Positions 55,332 to 64,000 of a stretch of 64,000 nucleotides of DNA are shown here, piece after piece (within the stretch, counting starts at the first letter, position 1; each line of letters starts with the position of its first letter). The notes beneath the pieces are model-generated. The model saw nothing but the letters and a program-made list of their open reading frames with translations, was not told where the DNA came from and searched no databases. The translations under genes and the position numbers were made by a program. Source of the stretch: Histidinibacterium lentulum (GTDB lineage Bacteria; Pseudomonadota; Alphaproteobacteria; Rhodobacterales; Rhodobacteraceae); contig NZ_ML119085.1 of NCBI RefSeq assembly GCF_003789055.1, positions 1 through 64,000 of the forward strand, read 5' to 3'.

Positions 55332-57407
55332 GTGACCGGCAGCCTGATTCTCGATCCGCTGATCCCGCTTGTCCTGCTCTGGGCCGCAATCGCCCTTGCG
55401 GCGGTTTCCATCGCCCTGGCCGTCTGGCGCAGGCTCGCCGGCTGGTGGCTGCGCGGCCTCGCTGCCGTCGCCCTCCTTGCGGCCGTCGCCAACCCCTCGC
55501 TTCAGCGGGAGGAGCGCGAGCCGCTGTCGGACATCGTGATCGCCGTGGTCGACCGCTCCGCCTCCCAGCGCATCGCGGGCCGCCCCGATCAGACCGAGGC
55601 CGCTCTCGAGAACCTCCGCTCCGAAATCGCTGCACTCGAGAATACCGAACTCCGCGTCGTGGAACTGGGCGACACCGAGGGCGACGGCGGCACGCTTCTG
55701 ATGAGCGCCCTCGCCGAGGCCCTCGCCGAGGAACCCCAGGCCCGCGTGGCGGGCCTGTTCCTGCTGACCGACGGCCGCCTTCACGACGCCGCGCGCGCGC
55801 CGGAACGCTTCCCTGCGCCACTCCATGCGCTGATTTCGGGCGAGCCCGAAGACTGGGATCGCAGACTGGTGCTGACGAACGCCCCCGCCTTCGCCATCCT
55901 CGGCGAGCCTGTCACCCTCACCCTGCGGGTGGAGGATCAGGGCGCCGCGCCGGAGACCACCACCGTGCCGCTGACCATCGCCGTCGACGGCGGCAGGCCC
56001 ATGGAGTTCGAAGTGCCAGTGAACGAGGACCTCGAGCTGCCCGTGACCCTGCCCCATGGAGGCATGAACGTCCTGCAGTTCGAAACCCCATTCGCCGAGG
56101 GTGAGCTGACGGCCCGCAACAACGCCGCGGTGCTGCAGATCAACGGCGTCCGCGACCGCCTGCGCGTGCTCCTGGTTTCCGGAGAGCCGCACCCGGGCGA
56201 GCGCACCTGGCGGAACCTCCTGAAATCCGACAGCTCCGTCGATCTCGTACATTTCACGATCCTGCGGCCGCCCGAGAAGCAGGACGGCGTGCCGGTGGAC
56301 GAGCTGTCGCTTATCGCCTTCCCGACCCGCGAGCTCTTCCTCGAGAAGATCGACGAGTTCGATCTCATCATCTTCGACCGATACAAGCGCCGCGGCATCC
56401 TCCCGTCGATCTACTTCGACAACATCCGCTCCTATGTCGAGGCGGGCGGAGCAGTCCTGGTCGCCGCCGGTCCCGACTACGCCAGCGCCGACAGCCTGTA
56501 CCGCTCGCCCCTTGCGGACATGCTGCCGGGAGCGCCCACCGCCCGCGTGATCGAGGAGGGATTCACCCCGCTCCTGTCGGACCTCGGCCAGCGCCACCCG
56601 GTCACCGAGGGGCTGGAGCCTCCGACCCTCGCCACCGCCGACGACGATGCCCCGCCGGCCTGGGGCCGATGGTTCCGCCAGATCGAGGTGGAGGCCACCC
56701 CTTCCGCCCATGTGCTGATGGAGGGCGTGGGCGAGCGCCCGCTCCTGCTGCTGGACCGCTATGGCGAGGGGCGCGTCGCGCTCATGGCCTCCGATCACAT
56801 CTGGCTCTGGAACCGAGGCTACGAGGGCGGCGGGCCTCAGCTGGAACTCCTGCGCCGGCTCGCCCACTGGATGATGAAGGAGCCCGAGCTGGAGGAGGAG
56901 GCGCTCGTCGCCCAGGCCACCGGCCAGACCATGCGCATCACCCGCCGCAGCCTCGGACAGGACGTGGGATCCGTCACCGTGACCCATCCCGACGGCACCG
57001 AAACCGAGCTTTCGTTGGAAGAGGTGAGTCCCGGGCGGTTCACGACCACATGGGAAGCGCCAGAGATGGGCCTCTACCGCCTGACGGACGGCACCGAGGA
57101 GACGGTGATCGCCCTCGGGCCCTCCGCGCCACGCGAGTTCGAGCAGACGATCGCCTCCGCCGAGTCGCTGGAGCCCTTCGTCGAGGGCCCGAACGGCGCG
57201 ATTCTCGCCATGTCCGAAGGTGCTCCCGACATCCGTACGGTTCGCGAGGGGCGCCCCGCCTCGGGCCGCGGCTGGCTCGGCATCACCCCGCGCGAGGCCT
57301 ACCTGACCGCCGATATCCGAATCTCGCCGCTCTTGCCCGCTTGGCTGTTCCTGCTCCTTGCCGCCGGCCTTGTCGTTGCCGCCTGGCTGCGAGAGGGGCG
57401 CCGCTGA
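55332..57407 (+). CDS. Large membrane protein with glutamine-amidotransferase-like domain (MoxR cluster)
   Basis: This 691-residue protein has N-terminal membrane segments (PLIPLVLLWAAIALAAVSIAL; LRGLAAVALLAAVANPS). A VWA-like periplasmic part follows, then a class I glutamine-amidotransferase-like domain (GILPSIYFDNIRSYVEAGGAVLVAAGP) and a C-terminal membrane segment. No amidotransferase Cys triad is evident, so catalysis is doubtful. The start is GTG with AAGGAAG upstream. It is the last gene of the MoxR unit and convergent with the DUF4336 gene. Confidence 0.88.
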   Translation: MTGSLILDPLIPLVLLWAAIALAAVSIALAVWRRLAGWWLRGLAAVALLAAVANPSLQREEREPLSDIVIAVVDRSASQRIAGRPDQTEAALENLRSEIAALENTELRVVELGDTEGDGGTLLMSALAEALAEEPQARVAGLFLLTDGRLHDAARAPERFPAPLHALISGEPEDWDRRLVLTNAPAFAILGEPVTLTLRVEDQGAAPETTTVPLTIAVDGGRPMEFEVPVNEDLELPVTLPHGGMNVLQFETPFAEGELTARNNAAVLQINGVRDRLRVLLVSGEPHPGERTWRNLLKSDSSVDLVHFTILRPPEKQDGVPVDELSLIAFPTRELFLEKIDEFDLIIFDRYKRRGILPSIYFDNIRSYVEAGGAVLVAAGPDYASADSLYRSPLADMLPGAPTARVIEEGFTPLLSDLGQRHPVTEGLEPPTLATADDDAPPAWGRWFRQIEVEATPSAHVLMEGVGERPLLLLDRYGEGRVALMASDHIWLWNRGYEGGGPQLELLRRLAHWMMKEPELEEEALVAQATGQTMRITRRSLGQDVGSVTVTHPDGTETELSLEEVSPGRFTTTWEAPEMGLYRLTDGTEETVIALGPSAPREFEQTIASAESLEPFVEGPNGAILAMSEGAPDIRTVREGRPASGRGWLGITPREAYLTADIRISPLLPAWLFLLLAAGLVVAAWLREGRR

Positions 57408-57462
57408 GAAGAGCGGATATCGTGCCCGGATGGGGTGGGTTTCACCCGAACCTCACAAACCT

Positions 57463-58191
57463 TCACAGAAGGTCCCGGAAGGCCCGCCGCAGTTCCACCA
57501 CGCCATCCCGCTCGTACCATCGGCCATGGGCAAGGATGACGCGTTCGGGTTGCCAGCCGATCATGGTCTCGACCACATCCTTCAGATGCTCCGGGTCCCG
57601 CCGGAACGTCGCCGCCATGTCGCGGGGCATCCTTCCGTCCGGGTGACACACCCGTCCGAACTTCAGCAGCGGTCGCGCCCACCACGGCATCCTGGCGGGT
57701 TCGAAATTCTCGATCAGGTCCGTGAGGATCAGCGTCCGGCTGGCCCGGTGAAAGAACACGACCTCACGGTGCTGGCCTGAGTCCGCCAGGCGCTGGTCGA
57801 TCTGACCTTCCCAGACCGGAGGCGCGGCATCGGAGAGGACGGCATCGACCGCGAGGCTCATGCCCCGGCTCCTCGCGCGATCCGCGACACCGGGACTCGC
57901 CCAGGTCGCCGCTTCGGGAAATTGGGACTGCCAGTCCGGAATCCAGGCATAGTGAATCCAGTTGGGCGCAATCAGGTGCCGCACCGGGCCGAGACCGGCG
58001 ACCGCGGCAGCGACACCGTTCCGGTCGGCGACCGGCGAATGCACCCAAAGGCCGCCATCCGCCAGGCGGATCACCGTCATCCGGGTCGGAAACGGCAGGC
58101 CATAAAACCGGATCCAACCCCCGTCCACCACCCAGACATCGGTCGTGACCGGCTTCAGGGTATGGAGCGGCTCGTATCCGGTTGGTCGCAT
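57463..58191 (-). CDS. DUF4336 domain protein
   Basis: This 242-residue protein fits DUF4336, a metallo-beta-lactamase-like fold family of unknown function. Blocks seen are VDGGWIRFYGLPFPTRMTVIRL, GLWVHSPVADRNGVAAAVAGLGPVRHLIAPNWIHYAWIPDW (residues about 48-90) and LILTDLIENFEP, with VILAHGRWYERDG near the end. The metal-binding HxHxDH motif of real MBL enzymes is missing. It is divergent in use from the MoxR cluster and 74 bases from clpB's 3' end. Confidence 0.85.
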   Translation of the reverse strand: MRPTGYEPLHTLKPVTTDVWVVDGGWIRFYGLPFPTRMTVIRLADGGLWVHSPVADRNGVAAAVAGLGPVRHLIAPNWIHYAWIPDWQSQFPEAATWASPGVADRARSRGMSLAVDAVLSDAAPPVWEGQIDQRLADSGQHREVVFFHRASRTLILTDLIENFEPARMPWWARPLLKFGRVCHPDGRMPRDMAATFRRDPEHLKDVVETMIGWQPERVILAHGRWYERDGVVELRRAFRDLL

Positions 58192-58265
58192 CTTCGGTCA
58201 ACCCGGCGCGCGAAGTGGGGGTCCACCACCCGGCGAACCCCCTCCAGCCCTTCCATCCGGACCGG

Positions 58266-60890
<2,625 letters not shown>

Positions 60891-60962
60891 CTCTCCTCTT
60901 CAAGCACCGGACCCATGGACCGCCCGCCACGCAGCGCAGTCCTTACCGGCCTTCGGCACAGG

Positions 60963-60991
60963 ATGTGGGGAGATGCGGGCAGGCGTTCAAG
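60963..60991 (-). promoter_or_regulatory. Heat-shock (RpoH) promoter of clpB
   Basis: On the minus strand CTTGAA (60991-60986), a 15-base spacer and CCCCACAT (60970-60963) match the sigma-32 consensus CTTGAA-N13-15-CCCCAT with one mismatch. It lies about 75 bases upstream of the clpB ATG. The -35 overlaps the hairpin that ends the upstream gene. Confidence 0.8.
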
Positions 60992-61010
60992 GCAGCGTGA
61001 ACGCCTGCCC
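60977..61010 (-). terminator. 13-bp hairpin after the repeat-tailed gene, overlapping the clpB promoter
   Basis: Arms GGGCAGGCGTTCA (60977-60989) and TGAACGCCTGCCC (60998-61010) pair perfectly around an 8-base loop. It starts 9 bases after the stop of the gene at 61019. There is no T-run. The clpB -35 lies within the loop and one arm. Confidence 0.55.
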
Positions 61011-61018
61011 GGAGAGAA

Positions 61019-61513
61019 TTACTGCTCCTCGACGACCGGAGCGTCTTCCTCGACGACCGGAGCGTCTTCCTCGACGACCGGAGCGTCGTCCTCGACCGCT
61101 GGCGCCTCGTCCTCGAGGGTCGGCGCTTCCAGCGTGTCAGGCTCGTTCGGCGCAATCTCGGCGCCCTCCGGCGCTTCGCCCGGCGTGGTGTCGAGACCCT
61201 CGCTGTCCGGCACTTCGAGCGTCTGGTCGGTGATCGGATCGAGTTCGGTATTCTCGCCGTTCTGGATCACGGACTCGTCGTCGCCGACGCCCGTCTCGCC
61301 AGGAATGTCGGCAACCCCCTCCGGATCGGTGCCCTCACCCTGCCGGATACTCTCGACATTGGGTTCGTCGATCATGTCGCCATCGCCCGTCGGCCACAGC
61401 CAGAAGGCCAGGACCAGCACCACGATCACGACGACGACCACGCCGATGATGGTGGAGGTGTTGCCGCCGCTCTTCGGCACATCGCTGCGCCGGTTGTCTC
61501 GCTCGTTCGCCAT
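61019..61513 (-). CDS. Single-pass membrane protein with acidic repeat tail
   Basis: This 164-residue protein has a short charged N-terminus, one membrane helix (IIGVVVVVIVVLVLAFWLW, about residues 22-40), then a long acidic, disordered region. The C-terminus is made of repeats of EDAPVVE encoded by a 21-bp tandem repeat. No family is recognised. AAGGAG lies before the ATG at 61513. It is directly upstream of clpB but separated by a hairpin and promoter. The repeat number could vary between strains. Confidence 0.75.
   Translation of the reverse strand: MANERDNRRSDVPKSGGNTSTIIGVVVVVIVVLVLAFWLWPTGDGDMIDEPNVESIRQGEGTDPEGVADIPGETGVGDDESVIQNGENTELDPITDQTLEVPDSEGLDTTPGEAPEGAEIAPNEPDTLEAPTLEDEAPAVEDDAPVVEEDAPVVEEDAPVVEEQ
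61027..61089. repeat. 21-bp tandem repeat, three copies
   Basis: The unit CCTCGACGACCGGAGCGTCT plus T repeats at 61027-61047, 61048-61068 and 61069-61089; the third has one change. Two more degenerate units follow up to about 61130. The period is in frame and codes for the EDAPVVE repeat of the membrane protein. Confidence 0.9.
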
Positions 61514-61593
61514 GGGTTCACTCCTTGCCAATTGATCGGCAAGTGAACCCGGCGGAGGCCGCGACGTTCCAAGACCTTTCTCAACCGGCGGAG

Positions 61594-62664
61594 TCACGCC
61601 AGAATCATCGTCTCCACCGAGCGGATCATGGGCAGATCGCGGCGCAGGCAGGACCAGCGCGCACCCCCGTCCCGGCTGGCATAGACCGATCCCGAGTTCG
61701 TGCCGAAATAGATCCCGACCTCATCCAACCCGTCACCCGCCATCGCCTGCCGGAGGACGGTGAAGTAGCAATGCTCCTGCGGCAGCCCCTCTCGCAGGTC
61801 CTCCCAGCTCCGACCGCCGTCCCGCGTGCGCCAGACCGCTGCCTTGCCGTCCGGACAATGACGACCCTTGATGTCGCCGTTCATCGGGAAGAACCACGCG
61901 GTCTCCGGATCGTGCGGATGCGCGACGACCGGAAAACCGAAGGTCGAGGGGAGCCCCGCGGAAATGTCCTGCCACTCCGCGCCGAGGTCATCGCTGCGGT
62001 ACATACCCTGATGCCCTTGTTGGTACATCGTCCCCCCGGGGCCCAAGGCCAGCCCGTGCACGCAATTGCCGAACTCGGGATAGGTCACGTCCCCCTTCTC
62101 CCAGCCCACGACCTTGATGCCGCTGTTGCGGGTCCGCCAGCTCACCCCGCCATCCTCGGAATAGAAGGTTCCCGCAGAGGAAATCCCGACCCACAGCCGC
62201 TCCGGGTTCGCCGGATCTGTCACGATGTGATGCAGCGTCAGCCCCGCGCCTCCAGGGGGCCACTCGGGCCGGGACGGATGCGCCTGCAATCCCTCGAGAT
62301 GGTGCCATGTCTCTCCACCGTCCCGGCTCTCGAACAGCGCGGCGGGCCGGGTTCCCGCATAGATGCGTCCCTCGCCGATCCCCAGCGACCAGACCGAATC
62401 GAGGGCCTCCTCGCCGGGCAGAGACAGACCCTCCGCCGATTTCGTCCAGCTCGAACCGAGATCGCTAGTCTTCCAGATGTCGAGCCCGAACCAAGGGTTG
62501 CCGCCCGCCGCGTAGATTGCACCCGTCGACGGATCGCCCTTGACGTGATTGAGATCCGTCGCCTCGCAGAACGGGCCGTGCAGGACCCAATCTTCTCGCG
62601 CCGCGTCGCTCTCCAGAAAGAACGCGCCCTTGCTCGTTCCCAGCAGTACCAGAATGCGGGTCAT
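61594..62664 (-). CDS. Asp-box (BNR) beta-propeller protein
   Basis: This 356-residue cytoplasmic-looking protein has six or more Asp-box motifs (S-x-D-x-G-x-x-W): TSDLGSSW, SRDGGETW, SEDGGVSW, RSDDLGAEW, TRDGGRSW, SRDGGARW. This is a sialidase/sortilin-like propeller, usually annotated exo-alpha-sialidase, but it lacks clear sialidase catalytic residues and a signal peptide. GGGAGG precedes the ATG. It is divergent from pyrF. The role is unknown. Confidence 0.85.
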   Translation of the reverse strand: MTRILVLLGTSKGAFFLESDAAREDWVLHGPFCEATDLNHVKGDPSTGAIYAAGGNPWFGLDIWKTSDLGSSWTKSAEGLSLPGEEALDSVWSLGIGEGRIYAGTRPAALFESRDGGETWHHLEGLQAHPSRPEWPPGGAGLTLHHIVTDPANPERLWVGISSAGTFYSEDGGVSWRTRNSGIKVVGWEKGDVTYPEFGNCVHGLALGPGGTMYQQGHQGMYRSDDLGAEWQDISAGLPSTFGFPVVAHPHDPETAWFFPMNGDIKGRHCPDGKAAVWRTRDGGRSWEDLREGLPQEHCYFTVLRQAMAGDGLDEVGIYFGTNSGSVYASRDGGARWSCLRRDLPMIRSVETMILA

Positions 62665-62791
62665 GACCGCCCTCCCCCCACGATGCCCTCCCATACCACG
62701 GCCGGCCACCCCCGCATCGGGGAATCTGTCGGGGCGCTTGACGAGACACCCGGCACCGGGCACCCCCCCGCCACAGCCGAGGGAGACCGCC

Positions 62792-63496
62792 ATGACCGAG
62801 ACCGCAGACGACCGCCTCATCGTGGCCCTCGACCTGCCCGACGCCCATGCGGGCCTGACCCTTGCCGGCCGTCTCGGAGACAGCGTCAGCTTCTACAAGA
62901 TCGGCCTCGGCATGCTCACCGGGGGTGGCCTCGCGCTGGCGCGCGAACTCAAGGACGAGCATGGCAAGCGCATCTTCCTCGACATGAAGCTCTTCGACAT
63001 CGGCGCGACCGTGGAGGCCGCGGTCCGGGGCCTTGCCCGCTTCGACCTCGATTTCCTCACCGTGCACGGCGACCCCCATGTGGTCCGCGCGGCGCGCGCA
63101 GGGGCCGCCGGGTCCGACATGAAGATCCTCGCCGTGACCATCCTGACCTCCCTCGACCGCGAGGACCTCGACAACGCCATGATCCGCGCCGGGGCGGTCG
63201 GGGACCTCGTGTCCGAACGTGCGGCCCGCGCCTTCGAAGCCGGGGCCGATGGGGTCATCGCGAGCCCGGCGGAAGCCGCCGCGATCCGTGCCCTGCCCGA
63301 GGCCGCGGGCCGGCTCATCGTCACGCCCGGTGTCCGTCCCGCGGGGTCCGACCCCGGCGACCAAAAGCGGATCGCCACCCCCGAGGCCGCCATAGCGGCC
63401 GGCGCGGATCATGTGGTGGTGGGGCGCCCGATCTGGCAGGCTGCCGACCCGGCCGCGGCTGCGCGCTCGATCCGGGACGCATTGACCCGACCCTGA
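62792..63496 (+). CDS. pyrF: Orotidine-5'-phosphate decarboxylase
   Basis: PyrF makes UMP in the last step of de novo pyrimidine synthesis. The 234-residue TIM-barrel protein has the active-site motif FLDMKLFDIGATV (Asp-Lys-x-x-Asp) and the phosphate-binding block ADHVVVGRPIWQA near the end, with TPGVRPAGSDPGDQKR before it. GGGAGA lies before the ATG at 62792. It is divergent from the Asp-box gene, with 127 bases between. It is a complete, normal-length enzyme. Confidence 0.96.
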   Translation: MTETADDRLIVALDLPDAHAGLTLAGRLGDSVSFYKIGLGMLTGGGLALARELKDEHGKRIFLDMKLFDIGATVEAAVRGLARFDLDFLTVHGDPHVVRAARAGAAGSDMKILAVTILTSLDREDLDNAMIRAGAVGDLVSERAARAFEAGADGVIASPAEAAAIRALPEAAGRLIVTPGVRPAGSDPGDQKRIATPEAAIAAGADHVVVGRPIWQAADPAAAARSIRDALTRP

Positions 63497-63526
63497 GTCG
63501 TGGCGCCCGACAGGCTGTCCACCCCG

Positions 63527-63549
63527 AAAAGCGAAATTCTTCGATTTTT
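63527..63549 (+). terminator. Weak AT-rich hairpin after pyrF
   Basis: AAAAGCGAA pairs imperfectly with TTCGATTTT around ATTC, giving an AT-rich hairpin followed by more T residues, 31 bases after the pyrF stop. One mismatch weakens it. Confidence 0.35.
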
Positions 63550-63634
63550 GTCGTGAGCGGTGCAACCAAACCTGCCCCGGCGCTGTTATGGACGCGACAC
63601 CGACGCAGGTGACAGCCCTTGAGGAGGCCGGACC

Positions 63635-63844
63635 ATGAGCCGTACCGAAATCGGACCTATCCGCTACAACGCCGCTCTCGCGGCATTCGAGGCCCGTGTC
63701 GACATCCATCGCGCCGGGCGCACGTTTCGTTATCCCTGCCAGGTCGCGGCGCCGCTCGACATGCCGGAGGCCGATCTGCGCGAGGCCCTGAAGCGCCAGG
63801 CCCGCGCCATGTCCGACAGCCCCGGACTGCGGGCCGTCTACTGA
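63635..63844 (+). CDS. Small conserved-looking protein, unknown
   Basis: This 69-residue protein has no signal or membrane segment. AGGAGG lies at good distance before the ATG, and the gene is followed by a strong terminator, so it is a real gene. The sequence (ARVDIHRAGRTFRYPCQV, then a helical ALKRQARAMSD stretch) is not one I recognise. The nearest neighbour is pyrF, 138 bases away. Confidence 0.7.
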   Translation: MSRTEIGPIRYNAALAAFEARVDIHRAGRTFRYPCQVAAPLDMPEADLREALKRQARAMSDSPGLRAVY

Positions 63845-63912
63845 TTTTTCCTCGTCCCCGGGGTCGGCCGTCCCACCGATCCCGCGCCGGAGCTCCTCCC
63901 TCCTCCGGCAGA

Positions 63913-63943
63913 GACCCCGGCTGTTCCTCCGGCCGGGGTCTTT
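63913..63943 (+). terminator. Rho-independent terminator after the small orphan gene
   Basis: A 9-bp stem GACCCCGGC / GCCGGGGTC with a 10-base loop is followed by TTTCC. It lies about 70 bases after the stop. Confidence 0.8.
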
Positions 63944-64000
63944 CCGTTCCGAACCCGGACGTCAGTCGTTCAATCGTTGATGTCGGTTCTCCAGACCTTC

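Noticed and set aside
55332-57407. Reading the last MoxR-cluster protein as an active glutamine amidotransferase
   Set aside because: The nucleophile-elbow Cys and His-Glu pair typical of class I amidotransferases could not be found by eye.
61027-61110. Tandem repeats that could suggest a CRISPR array
   Set aside because: There are no unique spacers; the units abut directly, are in frame and code for a protein repeat.

Overview
The window is chromosomal DNA from a GC-rich alphaproteobacterium, most likely a member of the Rhodobacteraceae. The reasons are the GC-biased codon use, a sigma factor that reads like the Rhodobacter RpoHII type, glnK-amtB, an ALDH16-type two-domain aldehyde dehydrogenase, and short intergenic repeats of a kind common in that family. 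There is no rRNA, tRNA, CRISPR array, integrase, transposase or phage gene. Most of it is ordinary operon-packed chromosome with many ATGA, GTGA or TTGA stop/start overlaps.

Left part (1-12,600): a clipped gene end; msrPQ (periplasmic methionine sulfoxide repair); a secreted fasciclin protein behind a possible RpoE-type promoter; a four-gene sulfur cluster (sseA, aromatic/aspartate aminotransferase, ETHE1/Blh-type metallo-beta-lactamase-fold protein, rhodanese) with a palindromic operator; glnK-amtB; a bifunctional penicillin-binding protein; and mlaA-mlaC.

Middle-left (12,700-32,991): a type I secretion ABC/HlyD pair; ridA, glpQ-like, FemAB-like and pterin dehydratase genes; a MscS channel; rpoHII-chaN; cobU with a phosphatase; urate-degradation genes (puuE-uraD fusion and divergent hiuH); a GH13 alpha-glucosidase; a DAO oxidoreductase; a uronate-dehydrogenase homologue; an AraC regulator; and deoC with an ALDH16-type enzyme.

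Centre (33,114-40,347): eight tightly packed minus-strand genes that I cannot assign to a known pathway. They are a coiled-coil protein, a 371-aa protein, an unusual AAA+ ATPase, a membrane protein, a strikingly AT-rich small exported protein, a 454-aa conserved protein and two small membrane proteins. This is the best candidate in the window for an undescribed system. The AT-rich gene (about 47% GC by hand count) is translationally coupled inside the otherwise GC-rich operon.

Right part (40,497-64,000): a large secreted phytase-esterase-like protein; creatinase; a P1-family peptidase; an alpha/beta hydrolase; an ECF sigma factor overlapping a membrane-anchored VWA protein; a WYL regulator and VOC protein; a MoxR/DUF58/BatA-like/DUF4159 cluster with a divergent DUF1285 gene; a DUF4336 protein; clpB with a clear RpoH promoter; a repeat-tailed membrane protein; an Asp-box propeller; pyrF; and a small orphan gene. 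Three stress-type promoters are visible (upstream of the fasciclin gene, rpoHII and clpB), so several genes here probably belong to one singlet-oxygen/heat-stress network.
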